Assembly: GCF_003633685.1 (NCBI RefSeq)
Contig: NZ_RBKT01000001.1
Coordinates: 3,658,001 to 3,722,000, forward strand
Direction of reading: 5' to 3'
Length of the DNA stretch: 64,000 nt
Source: Micromonospora pisi
Lineage (GTDB): Bacteria; Actinomycetota; Actinomycetes; Mycobacteriales; Micromonosporaceae
The notes beneath the pieces were generated by a model. The model had not been told where the DNA came from. It worked only from the letters and a program-made list of their open reading frames with translations, and did no database searches. Made by a program: the position numbers and the translations under genes. Below, piece after piece: positions 33,464 to 42,680 of this stretch (position 1 is its first letter; each line of letters starts with the position of its first letter).

Positions 33464-34848
33464 GAGATCTGCTGTCCGGTACGGATCCGGTCGGTGCCAC
33501 CGACCACGAGCCGTTCCCCCGGCTGCACGCCGTCGAGGATCTGGACGAGTTCGGTGCCCTGGACACCGACGGTCACCGGGACCCGTTCGGCCCGGCCGGA
33601 ACGGACCAGCCAGACGTTGTCCCGTCCCTGTTCGGAGAAGAGCGCGGCGGCCGGCACGGTCACCACGTCGTCGGCCTGGCGTACGCGCAGGTGGACCAGG
33701 GCGCTCATGCCGGGGCGGGGAGCGGGGGCGGGGCGGCCGTCGACGAACCGCCCGCCGGCCAGGGTGAGCCGGACCCGGTAACCGACGCCGGCCCCCGCGC
33801 CAGCGGCCGGCAGTACGTCGACCGCCCGCACCCGGGCGTCGTACGTGGCCCCGGGGGCGGCGTCGAACTCGACGGCGGCCGGGAGCCCGGGGGTGACCAG
33901 CAGGACATCGGTCTCGTCCACCTCGGCGACCAGTCCGAGTTCGGCGACGTCCACCACCGTCATGATCGGTGTACCGGCGGTGACCCGGCCGCCCACCGGA
34001 ACCGCCTCGTCGACGCCGGGCACCGCCGGGCCGGCCGTCCGCCGCTCGCCGCCGGCCCCGCCGCTGAGGCCGGCCGCGCCGAGCAGGTCGCCGAGGGTGC
34101 CGCCGGGGCCGGTGCCGTCGCCGGTCCCGCCGAACTGGACGACTCCGCCGACCGGTGCCCGGAGGGTCAGTGCGTCCACCGTCGCCCGGGCCAGCTCGTA
34201 CGCCTGCTGCGCCTGGACCCGTTGCGCGGCGGTCAGTGCACCGACGGCCGCATTGAGCTGGGCAACTCCCCGCTGGGCGGCGCGTACGGCCTGGTTGGCG
34301 GCGCGGGCGGCGGTGGCGTACTGCTGTTCGGCGGCCCGTACCTGGTGGAGCTGGGCATCGCGGAGCCCGGGTTCGGTGATCTTCCCGGCGGCGTCCCGGG
34401 CGGCTGCGAAGGCACGGGCCGCAGCCTGGTCGGTGGCCCGCTGGCTGCGGGTCAGCTCGGTCCGTCGAATGCCGCCGGTGCCCTGTCCGGCCCGCCGGGC
34501 CGAGTCGAGTGCCTGTTCGGACTGCTTGAGCCGGTTCCGGGCGCCGGGTGAGTCGATCACGGCGAGGATCTGGCCGGCGGTGACCGTGGCACCGGGTTCG
34601 ACCCGCAGGTCGGCCAGGAGGCCGTCGGCGGGTGCGCTGACGGTCGCCACGGCCCGCGCGGTGACATTGGCCGGGGCGTCGACGAGTTCCGCGACGCTGG
34701 CCCGGGAGACGCTGCCGAGCGCGACGGGCGCCGCCTCGTCACCGCAGGCGACGGCACCGAGACTGACCAGGACCACCGAGCCGGCGACGAGAGCGGGCAG
34801 GAGGGGCCGCGACGGTGCGTACGCGTGCGGCGACGGAACGCGACTCAC
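33460..34848 (-). CDS. Efflux periplasmic-adaptor (HlyD/MacA-like) lipoprotein
   Basis: 462 residues. A signal segment ends at a lipobox-like SLGAVAC (Cys35), so it is probably an outer-face lipoprotein. A biotinyl-lipoyl-like domain (VSAPADGLLADLRVEPGATV), a helical hairpin (about 100-220, many Ala/Gln), a beta-barrel and a membrane-proximal domain follow. A Gly-rich insertion (GGTGDGTGPGGTL) interrupts the second lipoyl half. GTG 34848 lies 6 nt after TAGCAT (34855-34860), predicting a leaderless mRNA. First gene of the export operon. Confidence 0.87.
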   Translation of the reverse strand: MSRVPSPHAYAPSRPLLPALVAGSVVLVSLGAVACGDEAAPVALGSVSRASVAELVDAPANVTARAVATVSAPADGLLADLRVEPGATVTAGQILAVIDSPGARNRLKQSEQALDSARRAGQGTGGIRRTELTRSQRATDQAAARAFAAARDAAGKITEPGLRDAQLHQVRAAEQQYATAARAANQAVRAAQRGVAQLNAAVGALTAAQRVQAQQAYELARATVDALTLRAPVGGVVQFGGTGDGTGPGGTLGDLLGAAGLSGGAGGERRTAGPAVPGVDEAVPVGGRVTAGTPIMTVVDVAELGLVAEVDETDVLLVTPGLPAAVEFDAAPGATYDARVRAVDVLPAAGAGAGVGYRVRLTLAGGRFVDGRPAPAPRPGMSALVHLRVRQADDVVTVPAAALFSEQGRDNVWLVRSGRAERVPVTVGVQGTELVQILDGVQPGERLVVGGTDRIRTGQQIS

Positions 34849-34917
34849 GGGCTCATGCTACGAGCAACGCCCCCGGTACGAGCGGCGCGACGCGCGGTAC
34901 GCCCGCCGCTCACCCGC

Positions 34918-36243
34918 TCAGCGAGCGGTACGCAGGTACGCCACGCACTCCTCGTGCAGGGTGCTCCACTCGACCCCGAACACCTCACGGCTCGCGTCGG
35001 CCTCGGCGCGACCGTCGTGCACCACCGCCTTGAAGAAGGCGAGCAGCCGTTCCTCACTGAACCGGTCGGCGAGGTAGCGGGCGGCCAGGTAACCGACGCC
35101 GTAGCTCCCCGAGACGCGCCAGTCCTCCGAACTCGTGGGCGGCTCGAGCGATTCCAGTCTGCCGTTCCAGCCGCCCGAGCGGACACCGAGCAGCCGAACC
35201 ACGTCCGGCAGCCGCTCGTACTCCTTGACCGGGCGACCGCCGGCGCCGGCGTACTCGGCGATCCCCTCGACCAGCCACCAGTTCCCGGTGCTGGCGTGGC
35301 CGCGTTCGGGTAGCGAGGCCGCGTGGGTCATCTCGTGCCGGAGCAGGTCGTCGATGGCGGTCCGGTGCAGCCCGTCGGAGTTGAGCACCACGTCGAACCG
35401 GCCTCCGCCGATGCCGACCGCGTAACCACCGGTCCAGACCGGACGGCCGCCGCCGTACCAGCGATCCCACTCGGGCTTGAGGGCGTAGAAGATCCGGTAG
35501 ACGTCCGGTGGCGAGCCGTCGACCGCGTAACGGTCCGCGACCGTGGCCGCCTGTTCGGCCGTCTTGAGCAGGTCCGGCAGCTGGCTGCGTACGCTCTGCG
35601 GCACCGCGACCACGGTCCGGGCGCCGACCGCCACCGCGAGGTCGGTGACCTCCCAGGGCCGGGGCCCCTCCACTCCGGACATCGACGGCTCGACGGCGAC
35701 CAGACGCGGCTGCGGCCCCCTGTCGGCCCACCGGGTCCCGATCGTCACCGGCCCGGGACGGCACTCCGGCACCACGAAGCAGTGTTCGATGGTGACCAGC
35801 ACCCGCCACTCGGTGGTGTTGTTGGTCATCTGGGCCGGGGGGCCGTTGCGCGACGGATCCCAGGCGGCCACCTTCATCGCCCGGAGCACGTTGAACTGCC
35901 GCTTGAGATCGGCCGCGGCCGGGGAGGTCGGGTCGGCCACCGCGAGAAAGCCCTGCTCGTCGCCGCGGAGCAGGGCCTGCGCCTGCTGCGCCAGCAACAC
36001 GTCGATCCGCTCACCCAGCCAGGCCGCGGTCATCTCGATCGAGTCGCCCGCCTCCGGGCTGCGTGCCGGGGTTGCGCTGGCGACCGTGCCGGGCAGCCCC
36101 ACCACTTCGGGTGTACGGGCGATCAGCACCGCCACCAGACCCGCCGGCATCCCGCAGAAGAGCAGCACCCCGACCACACCGAGCGCCACCCACAACGGCC
36201 AACGCCACCGTCGTACCGGCCGCGTGTCCACCCCGTCGATCAT
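34918..36243 (-). CDS. Membrane-anchored gluzincin metallopeptidase-like protein
   Basis: 441 residues. A signal anchor (about 17-40) precedes an NTF2-like region and a peptidase-MA-like domain with the zinc motif HEMTH (His303, Glu304, His307) and the gluzincin third ligand in WWLVEGIAEYA (Glu326). The active site would face outside. The substrate is unknown. It lies 69 nt upstream of the export operon on the same strand, so a link between secretion and proteolysis is possible. ATG 36243 is 7 nt after TACTCT (36251-36256), predicting a leaderless mRNA. Confidence 0.82.
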   Translation of the reverse strand: MIDGVDTRPVRRWRWPLWVALGVVGVLLFCGMPAGLVAVLIARTPEVVGLPGTVASATPARSPEAGDSIEMTAAWLGERIDVLLAQQAQALLRGDEQGFLAVADPTSPAAADLKRQFNVLRAMKVAAWDPSRNGPPAQMTNNTTEWRVLVTIEHCFVVPECRPGPVTIGTRWADRGPQPRLVAVEPSMSGVEGPRPWEVTDLAVAVGARTVVAVPQSVRSQLPDLLKTAEQAATVADRYAVDGSPPDVYRIFYALKPEWDRWYGGGRPVWTGGYAVGIGGGRFDVVLNSDGLHRTAIDDLLRHEMTHAASLPERGHASTGNWWLVEGIAEYAGAGGRPVKEYERLPDVVRLLGVRSGGWNGRLESLEPPTSSEDWRVSGSYGVGYLAARYLADRFSEERLLAFFKAVVHDGRAEADASREVFGVEWSTLHEECVAYLRTAR

Positions 36244-36418
36244 CCACGCGAGAGTACGACATGCACCTGTACGTCAGACGCCCGCGTGGTCCCCGTACGT
36301 CGATCGCCCGTACCCCACTCGGCCCCCGCCCAGCTCAACCACCGACCCAAGCCCGACCACCGACGACCCGGCCCATTCAGCCCGACCACCGACTACCGCG
36401 CCCACCCCTCCGAACAAA

Positions 36419-37336
36419 TCATTTCCTGGAGATCAGCGCGCGGGCGAAGAAGACCAGGTTCGCCGGACGCTCGGCGAGCCGGCGCATCAGGTAGCCGTAC
36501 CAGTCGCTGCCGTACGGCAGGTAGGTCCGGACCGTGTGACCTTCGCCCGCCAGCCGGGCCTGCTCGTCCGGCCGGACGCCGTAGAGCATCTGGAACTCGA
36601 ACTCGTCCGGCGACCGGTCGAACCAGCGGGCCCGGTCCTGGCCGATCGCGATCAGCCGCGGGTCGTGGGTGGCGAGCATCGGGTAACCGGCTCCGGAGAG
36701 CAGGATGTTGAGGCAGCGCACGTACGACTTGTCCACGTCCCGCGCCGACTGGTACGCCACCGACTCCGGCTCCTTGTACGCGCCCTTGCAGAGCCGTACC
36801 CGGGAACCGGCGGTGGCCAGCTCCCGGCAGTCCGCCTCGGTCCGCCGCAGGTACGCCTGGAGCACCGCGCCGGTCGACGGGAAGTCCTTGCGCAGCCGCG
36901 CCAGGATGTCCAGCGTCGAGTCGGTGGTGGTGTGGTCCTCCATGTCGAGGGTGACCGTGGTGCCGGCCGCCGCCGCCGCGGCGCAGATCGCCCGTACGTT
37001 GTCGTAGGCGAGCTTCTCGTCGAACTTCTGGCCGAGGGCGGAGAGCTTGACGCTGACTTCCGCGCCCGAGGTCAGGTCGGCGCCGGCGAGCACGGTCAGC
37101 AGGGTGAGGTACTCCTCCCGGACGGCGGTGGCCTGCTCCGGGGTCACGGTGTCCTCGCCGAGGTAGTCGAGGGTTACCGTCAGCCCGCTGCCGACGAGTT
37201 CGTGGGTGGCACGAAGCGCGTCGTCCGTGGTGGTGCCGGCGACGAACCGGCGTACGACGTCCCGGGTGAACGGGGCCGTTTCGACGAGCCGCTCGACCCG
37301 GGATGACCGGGAGGCGGCGAGGATGACCGAACGCAT
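36419..37336 (-). CDS. Proline dehydrogenase (mono-functional)
   Basis: FAD enzyme that oxidises proline to pyrroline-5-carboxylate and feeds electrons to quinone. The 305 residues form a TIM barrel with VTLDYLGED, EVSVKLSALG, TVTLDMEDHTTTDSTLDI, RLCKGAYKEP, LATHDPRLI, FEFQMLYGVRPDEQ and YLPYGSDWYGYLMRRLAERP, all characteristic. No P5C dehydrogenase is adjacent. ATG 37336 lies 6 nt after TACGCT (37343-37348), which predicts a leaderless mRNA; the open frame upstream looks non-coding. Confidence 0.92.
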   Translation of the reverse strand: MRSVILAASRSSRVERLVETAPFTRDVVRRFVAGTTTDDALRATHELVGSGLTVTLDYLGEDTVTPEQATAVREEYLTLLTVLAGADLTSGAEVSVKLSALGQKFDEKLAYDNVRAICAAAAAAGTTVTLDMEDHTTTDSTLDILARLRKDFPSTGAVLQAYLRRTEADCRELATAGSRVRLCKGAYKEPESVAYQSARDVDKSYVRCLNILLSGAGYPMLATHDPRLIAIGQDRARWFDRSPDEFEFQMLYGVRPDEQARLAGEGHTVRTYLPYGSDWYGYLMRRLAERPANLVFFARALISRK

Positions 37337-37707
37337 GCTGGGAGCGTAACGTCCGCCGACCCACTGGAGCCGGGCAGCGGGCAGGTCCGGAACAGCCCGT
37401 CCAGTCGAAGTGATCATGGAATTGGTCGCCTCGGTCGGCCCGCCGACCACCTCGCCTCCCCCGTCGTGGAAGTTGCGACTTTGCCGAAGGCCCTGCTCGC
37501 CGCGTTGTGGGAATTTTTCCGGACCACCCATACCCGATGCCGGCATTTCTCGATTCACCGCTCCGGATGACGAAGTATGCCGCCGAGTCGCTGCTTCGCC
37601 ACATGCCGGTCAATCGCAAAGTGAAAGCCTTATCAGCGATGCGTACGCCCGCTGTCAGTCACTACGGGGACGCGCCACTACGGCCCCCAATCGTCTACGG
37701 TTGTCGG
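37337..37707. promoter_or_regulatory. Divergent promoter region, proline dehydrogenase / zinc-finger regulator
   Basis: 371 nt, A+T-rich for this genome (notably 37500-37660). -10 elements for the two leaderless genes lie at each end (TACGCT at 37343-37348 on minus, TACGGT at 37696-37701 on plus). CACTACGG occurs twice near 37670-37683. GATCATGGAATTGG near 37413 resembles a decayed half of the 42587 palindrome. No gene was recognised. Confidence 0.45.
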
Positions 37708-38313
37708 GTGAACTTCGACGCGTACGCCCGGACCGGAGTTGACCTTGTCAACGCGCGACTGGACGACCTCGACGACCTGAAGGCGCTCTTCGCCGACGAA
37801 AACCTCTGGATGCGCGATGAGGTGGCCGAACGCGACGTGGTGATATTTCGCCGCGCACAGAAGCGTCTCCGAGACGTCTTCGAATTCGGCACCTCTGGCC
37901 GCGACGTGGACGCGGTCGCCGAACTCAACTCACTGCTGGAGACCTTTCCCGTTCAGCCACGCATTTCCGGTCACGGATCCAGCGACTGGCACATGCACGT
38001 GAGCAGCCGTGGCGCCTCGGTGAGCGCGGAGTATCTGGCTGGTGCGGTATGGGGGCTCTCGGTCTGGCTTTGCGAGTACGGCAGCGCGCGCTTCGGGGTC
38101 TGCGCCGACGACCGTTGCGGCAACGTCTACCTGGACACCTCGTCCAACTGCTGCCGCCGGTTCTGCTCGGAACGGTGCGCCACCCGCTCGCACGTCGCCG
38201 CCCACCGGGCCCGTAAGCGGGCAGCGGTGGAGGAAGCCGTCCAGGCGGCGGCCGTGCCCAAGCCGAGCGTGCCGAAGGCAAGCCTGCCCACCCAGACACT
38301 CACCAAGGTCTGA
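37708..38313 (+). CDS. CGNR-type zinc-finger regulator (ABATE family)
   Basis: 201 residues. The N-terminal part fits the stress-induced ABATE domain (FDAYARTGVDLVNARL, NSLLETFPVQP). The C-terminal zinc finger has Cys132, Cys137, Cys153 and Cys157 in FGVCADDRCGNVYLD and RRFCSERCATRSH. The family-defining CGNR is changed to CATR. The finger is followed by a basic helix and an Ala/Pro tail. GTG 37708 lies 6 nt after TACGGT (37696-37701), so a leaderless mRNA is predicted. Confidence 0.82.
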   Translation: MNFDAYARTGVDLVNARLDDLDDLKALFADENLWMRDEVAERDVVIFRRAQKRLRDVFEFGTSGRDVDAVAELNSLLETFPVQPRISGHGSSDWHMHVSSRGASVSAEYLAGAVWGLSVWLCEYGSARFGVCADDRCGNVYLDTSSNCCRRFCSERCATRSHVAAHRARKRAAVEEAVQAAAVPKPSVPKASLPTQTLTKV

Positions 38314-38321
38314 GCGGACCG

Positions 38322-38339
38322 ACGGGCGCCCTCGCCCGT
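38322..38339. terminator. Short hairpin between convergent genes
   Basis: ACGGGCG (38322-38328) and CGCCCGT (38333-38339) with a 4-nt loop. It sits in the 34-nt gap between the zinc-finger regulator and the isomerase, serving both. Confidence 0.55.
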
Positions 38340-38347
38340 GCCCGCCC

Positions 38348-39148
38348 TCAGTGCTTGAGGGTGGGCGCGGCGGCGAGGTGAGCGCGGGCGAAGGCCAGGG
38401 CCGCACCGAGATCCGCCTCCCGGCCGGCGCGGCTCTTCGCGCCCCGGGTCGACACCTCCACCGCGATCGCGCCGGTGAAGCCACGGCCGGCCAGCGACGC
38501 CAGCAGTTCGGCGCAGGGCTGGTTGCCACGACCGGGAACGAGGTGCTCGTCGCGCCCCTCCCCGGTGCCGTCACCGAGATGGACGTGTGCGAGCTTCCCG
38601 CCCATCTGGTCGGCCATGTCGATCGAGTCCGTGTGCGACGCGGCGCAGTGCGACAGATCCAGGGTGTACGCGTCGTAACCGGTCTCCGTCGGGTTCCAGC
38701 TCGGCGCGTACGGGACGAACTGCCGGCCCGCCATCCTGACCGGGTACATGTTCTCCACCGCGACACGTACGCCCGGGTGCTGCTCGGCCAGCTCGGCGAG
38801 GAGCGGGGTGAAGGTGCGCGCGTACTCGCGCTGCCAGGTGAAGGGCGGGTGCACGACCACCGTGGGGGCGTCCAGCGTCTCGGCCAGTTCGACCGCCCGC
38901 CGCAGACGCATGCCCGGGTCATTGCTCCAGACCCGCTGGGTGACGAGCAGGCAGGGGGCGTGCACCGAGAGCACCGGCACGCCGTAGTGCTCCGCCAGGC
39001 CGCGCAGCGCCCCGGCGTCCTGGCTCACCGCGTCGGTCCAGACCATCACCTCGACACCGTCGTAACCGAGCGCCGCGGCCAGTTCGAAGGCCGCCGCCGT
39101 CGGCTCGGGAAAGACCGAGGAACTGGACAGCAGCACAGGGGGGGTCAC
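38348..39148 (-). CDS. Sugar phosphate isomerase/epimerase (AP endonuclease 2 fold)
   Basis: A 266-residue TIM barrel (xylose isomerase-like). Metal- and substrate-site motifs include [49 protein letters not shown] and [10 protein letters not shown]. The exact substrate is unknown; order matches mycobacterial Rv0498 beside the Ppx/GppA gene. GTG 39148 is selected because TACGCT lies 7 nt upstream and no Shine-Dalgarno exists; an earlier in-frame GTG (39190) is unsupported. Confidence 0.82.
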   Translation of the reverse strand: MTPPVLLSSSSVFPEPTAAAFELAAALGYDGVEVMVWTDAVSQDAGALRGLAEHYGVPVLSVHAPCLLVTQRVWSNDPGMRLRRAVELAETLDAPTVVVHPPFTWQREYARTFTPLLAELAEQHPGVRVAVENMYPVRMAGRQFVPYAPSWNPTETGYDAYTLDLSHCAASHTDSIDMADQMGGKLAHVHLGDGTGEGRDEHLVPGRGNQPCAELLASLAGRGFTGAIAVEVSTRGAKSRAGREADLGAALAFARAHLAAAPTLKH

Positions 39149-39232
39149 GGTTGTCAGCGTAGCTCTCGGCTGCGGAACCGCCACCGACAAGATGTGCTAA
39201 ATCACCCGAATCCGCAGCTCAGCGGCGTGTAT

Positions 39233-40177
39233 TCAGGCCGGTTCGAGCTGGTCCAGACGACGCAGGATGACTCCCTCGCGCAGGGCCCAGGGGCAGATGT
39301 CCAGCGACTCGATGCCGAGCCGACGCATGACCGACTCGGCCACCATCGCGCCCGCCAGCAACTGGTGCGCCCGGCTGCTGCTCACTCCCTCGAGCTCGGA
39401 GAGCTTGCTCGGCGGAATGTGCCGGATGAAACCGATGATCTGCCGCAGCCCGTTCTGGGAGAGGCTGCGCCGGACCCACAGCCCGGAACTGGAGGGTGCC
39501 GCCCCGGCCAGCCGGGCGAGCATCCGGAACGTCTTCGAGGTGGCCACCGGCCGCTCCCAGCGGGCCTGCTTCATTCGCTCCACCACCGGGTCGAGCAACG
39601 ACTCGATGTACTCCTGAAGTTCCATCACGGCCTGGGCCGGTGGCGGCTCGGTGGTACTGGCGTCGACCCTGAGCCGTTCCCGGGTCAGCCGCCCCGCCCC
39701 CAGTGGCAACGAGAGCGCGATGTCCGGGTCCTCGTCGATGCCGGCCGCCACCTCCAGCGAGCCACCGCCGATGTCGAGCACCAGCAGCCGCCCGGCGGAC
39801 CAGCCGAACCAGCGCCGTACCGCGAGGAACGTCGCCCGCGCCTCGTCCGCCCCGGAGAGGACCTCCAGCTGTACGGCGGTCTCGGCCCGTACCCGCGCCA
39901 GCACGTGTGCCGCGTTGGTCGCGTCCCGGACCGCCGAGGTGGCGAAGGCGAGCAGGTCGTCGACGGCCAGCCGGGAGGCGGAGGCCTTCGCCTCGACGAC
40001 GGACGCGACCAGGGCGTCCGCACCGTTGTCGGTCAGTGCCCCGTTCCGGCCGATCTGCTCGGCCAACCGCAGCACCGCCTTCTCCGAGTGCGCCGGCCAC
40101 GGATGCGCGCCATGGTGGGCGTCCACCACGAGCAGGTGGACGGTATTGGATCCCACGTCGAGCACTCCGAGCCGCAT
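39233..40177 (-). CDS. Ppx/GppA-family exopolyphosphatase / pppGpp phosphatase
   Basis: 314 residues of the ASKHA fold. Phosphate-1 motif [28 protein letters not shown], and phosphate-2 motif [16 protein letters not shown] are intact. It lacks the long C-terminal HD-like extension of E. coli Ppx, as do mycobacterial short Ppx proteins (Rv0496 in the matching position). It probably hydrolyses short polyphosphate. ATG 40177 lies 7 nt after TAGGGT, which predicts a leaderless mRNA. It is divergent from the Cys-rich gene. Confidence 0.88.
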   Translation of the reverse strand: MRLGVLDVGSNTVHLLVVDAHHGAHPWPAHSEKAVLRLAEQIGRNGALTDNGADALVASVVEAKASASRLAVDDLLAFATSAVRDATNAAHVLARVRAETAVQLEVLSGADEARATFLAVRRWFGWSAGRLLVLDIGGGSLEVAAGIDEDPDIALSLPLGAGRLTRERLRVDASTTEPPPAQAVMELQEYIESLLDPVVERMKQARWERPVATSKTFRMLARLAGAAPSSSGLWVRRSLSQNGLRQIIGFIRHIPPSKLSELEGVSSSRAHQLLAGAMVAESVMRRLGIESLDICPWALREGVILRRLDQLEPA

Positions 40178-40286
40178 GGTCGAAACCCTAGACGCGCCGA
40201 TCACCCGGTTCCTCCGGGGGCCGGCGCAGCACGCCCGGAAAGGCAGGTATCCGACCTGGTAGAACCGCCGGGCGTACGCTGACCAG

Positions 40287-41168
40287 GTGGCGCCTCGTAC
40301 CCAACTCCGCGTGTTGGTCCAGGATCCGGCCGATCCCCGTAGCCGGGAGGTCGATCTCGACTTCCCCCGGGAGTGGGTCGAGTTCCTCGACCCGGCGGAC
40401 GCCGAGCATCTCGTCCGCGCCGACCTGACCTGGCTGCTGTCCCGCTGGACCTGTGTCTTCGGCAAGGCGTGCCACGGCATCATCGCCGGCCGGGCCAGCG
40501 ACGGCTGCTGCTCGCACGGCGCGTTCTTCACCGATGATGACGACGAGCAACGGGTGAAGGCGGCGGCCGGCCGGCTCACCCCCCTGACCTGGCAGCACTA
40601 CCGGCGCGGCTTCAAGAAGTACACGGAGATGGACACCGTCGACGGCAAGACGCCGGCCCGGCGTACCGCGACCCAGGGCGACGAGGGCCCCTGTGTCTTC
40701 CTCAACGACGCCGACTTCGCCGGTGGCGGGGGCTGCGCCCTGCACGCCCAGGCACTGCGCGACGGAGTGCACCCGCTGGAGTACAAGCCCGACGTCTGCT
40801 GGCAGTTGCCGGTCCGGCGGGACCAGGAGTGGAGCAAGCGGCCCGACGGCAGCAAGGTGCTGGTCTCCACACTCAGCGAGTTCGACCGGCGCGGCTGGGG
40901 CGCGGGCGGCCACGATCTGGACTGGTGGTGCACGTCGTCGCCGGAGGCGCACGTCGGCCAGGAGGCGATGTACCTGTCGTACCAGGCGGAGCTGACCGCC
41001 CTGATCGGCGCCCCGGCGTACGCGAAGCTCGCCGAACTCTGCGCGGCCCGGCTCAAAAGTGGTCTGGTCGCACCCCACCCGGCCAGCCCGGCGGCCCCGG
41101 AGCCCTCGCCCACCCGGCGGGTCAACGGCGGTGGCCGCAAGGTGACCACGCCGACCATCGTGTCGTAG
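40287..41168 (+). CDS. Conserved Cys-rich actinobacterial protein (Rv0495c-like)
   Basis: 293 residues, function unknown. A Cys/His cluster ([35 protein letters not shown] and DVCWQLPV) resembles the YkgJ/DUF3109 metal- or Fe-S-binding pattern and is likely to hold a cofactor. The C-terminal 30 residues are Pro/Arg-rich and probably disordered. It occupies the position of mycobacterial Rv0495c, next to the Ppx/GppA gene. GTG 40287 lies 6 nt after TACGCT, so a leaderless mRNA is predicted. Confidence 0.75.
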   Translation: MAPRTQLRVLVQDPADPRSREVDLDFPREWVEFLDPADAEHLVRADLTWLLSRWTCVFGKACHGIIAGRASDGCCSHGAFFTDDDDEQRVKAAAGRLTPLTWQHYRRGFKKYTEMDTVDGKTPARRTATQGDEGPCVFLNDADFAGGGGCALHAQALRDGVHPLEYKPDVCWQLPVRRDQEWSKRPDGSKVLVSTLSEFDRRGWGAGGHDLDWWCTSSPEAHVGQEAMYLSYQAELTALIGAPAYAKLAELCAARLKSGLVAPHPASPAAPEPSPTRRVNGGGRKVTTPTIVS

Positions 41169-41254
41169 CCCACACCGGACCTCCCGGCGGTCCGGCACCG
41201 AGGTCACTCCCGCGTCCGTGGTCCGCCGCGGCTCCGTGGTCTTCATGACAGTGG

Positions 41255-41314
41255 TTGGACTCTGGCAGACAGATCTGTCTACGGTGGCCCGGTCAGTCAG
41301 ACAGACTCGTCTGT
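41255..41314 (+). promoter_or_regulatory. MFS promoter with two palindromic operators
   Basis: A -35 TTGGAC (41255-41260) and a -10-like TCTACG (41278-41283) flank AGACAGATCTGTCT (41267-41280), a perfect 14-bp palindrome. A second site, ACAGACTCGTCTGT (41301-41314), lies downstream. Both look like TetR-family operators for the MFS gene at 41342. No tetR gene is adjacent. Confidence 0.7.
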
Positions 41315-41341
41315 TCGTCCGCTGCCGCGAGAGAAGTCCGC

Positions 41342-42580
41342 ATGAGCTCCCCGAGCGTCTCCCCGCCCGATCTCCAAGCGCCACCCCGGGCCGGCCGGCT
41401 ACCGAACACGGTCGGGTTCTACCTGCTCGCCTCGGTCGTGGTCGCCTTTCTCGCCGGATCCAGCGCCCCCACCCCGCTCTACGCCATCTACCAGGCCGAA
41501 TGGGGCTTCTCGCCAATCACCGTGACCCTGGTCTTCGGCGTGTACGCGCTGGCCGTACTCGCCGCGCTGCTCACCGTCGGCTCGCTCTCCGACCATGTCG
41601 GGCGCCGGCCGGTGCTGATCGCGGCGATCGCCGTACAGGCGGCGACCATGCTCGCCTTCGCCGCCGCGGACGGCGTACCCGCACTGATGGCCGCCCGGGT
41701 GCTCCAGGGCCTGTCGACCGGCGCCGCCGCCGGTGCGATCGGCGCCGGCATGCTCGACCTGAACCAGACCAAGGGCGCGATCACCAACGCGGTCGGCCCG
41801 ATGCTCGGTACGGCCACCGGCGCGCTCGGCTCCGGCCTGCTGGTCCAGTACCTGCCCGCCCCCGCCCACCTGGTCTACCTGGTGCTCTTCGGGATCTTCG
41901 TCCTCCAGGGCGTCGGCGTGCTGCTGATGTCCGAATCGTCGTCGCCGCGTCCGGGAGCGCTCGCCTCGCTGCGCCTCCAGTTCGCCCTCCCACCGGTCGC
42001 CCGCCGCCCGCTGCTGCTGGCCGCGCCGGCGCTGGCCGCCGCCTGGGCCCTCGCCGGCTTCTACGGCTCGCTCGGCCCCGCGGTGGTACGGCTGGTGGCC
42101 GGCTCCAACTCGTTCGTGCTCGGCGGGCTGGCCCTGTTCACCCTCGCCGCGAGCGGCGGTGCGATGGTGCTGCTCCTGCGGGCCAGCGCTCCCCGTACGT
42201 TGATGTTCGTCGGCACGGCGGGCCTCTTCGTCGGCGTGGGCGTCACCCTGCTCGCCATCGCCAACTCCTCGGAGTCGCTCTTCTTCGCCGGAACGGTGGT
42301 GGCCGGCGCCGGCTTCGGCGGCGGGTTCCAGGGCGCTATCCGCACCGTGGTCCCGTTGGCCCGGCCGCACGAGCGGGCCGGGGTGCTCTCGGTCATCTAC
42401 GTGGTGTCGTACCTCGCCATGGGGCTGCCGGCGGTGATCGCCGGTTTCCTGGTGGTGCACGCCGGCGGAGTGCTGACCACGGCCCGGGAGTACGGCATCG
42501 CCGTCATGGCACTGGCCGCCGTGGCCCTGCTCGGCCTGCTCCTGACCCGCCCCGCCGCCAACCGGCCCGTCCCCGCCTGA
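41342..42580 (+). CDS. MFS transporter, drug-efflux type
   Basis: A 412-residue, 12-helix major facilitator. The family loop between helices 2 and 3 reads GSLSDHVGRRPVLIAA, and helix 4-5 motifs include ARVLQGLSTGAAAGAIGAG. The substrate is unknown; efflux is inferred from the operators upstream, which are typical of TetR-controlled exporters. ATG 41342 follows GAGAGAAG; an upstream in-frame start would run through the operators. A 62-bp palindrome lies just after the stop. Confidence 0.85.
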   Translation: MSSPSVSPPDLQAPPRAGRLPNTVGFYLLASVVVAFLAGSSAPTPLYAIYQAEWGFSPITVTLVFGVYALAVLAALLTVGSLSDHVGRRPVLIAAIAVQAATMLAFAAADGVPALMAARVLQGLSTGAAAGAIGAGMLDLNQTKGAITNAVGPMLGTATGALGSGLLVQYLPAPAHLVYLVLFGIFVLQGVGVLLMSESSSPRPGALASLRLQFALPPVARRPLLLAAPALAAAWALAGFYGSLGPAVVRLVAGSNSFVLGGLALFTLAASGGAMVLLLRASAPRTLMFVGTAGLFVGVGVTLLAIANSSESLFFAGTVVAGAGFGGGFQGAIRTVVPLARPHERAGVLSVIYVVSYLAMGLPAVIAGFLVVHAGGVLTTAREYGIAVMALAAVALLGLLLTRPAANRPVPA

Positions 42581-42586
42581 ACAGAA

Positions 42587-42648
42587 CGTCGATCATGAAG
42601 TTGGCGAGGGAATCGCGCGCGATTCCCTCGCCAACTTCATGATCGACG
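42587..42648. terminator. 62-bp perfect palindrome between MFS and regX3
   Basis: Left arm 42587-42617 and right arm 42618-42648 are exact reverse complements (31 bp each) with no loop; the arm begins CGTCGATCATGAAGTTGGCG. It lies 6 nt after the MFS stop and 32 nt before the regX3 stop on the other strand. It should act as a bidirectional terminator, and could extrude as a cruciform. GATCATGAAGTTGG is a sequence I associate with palindromic repeats of Micromonosporaceae. Confidence 0.85.
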
Positions 42649-42680
42649 CGGTCGTACACGCCCCGGCGGGGCGGGGCGGC

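Noticed and set aside
37507-37707. Upstream extension of the zinc-finger regulator
   Set aside because: The extension is A+T-rich with no codon bias, and TACGGT 6 nt before GTG 37708 supports a leaderless start.
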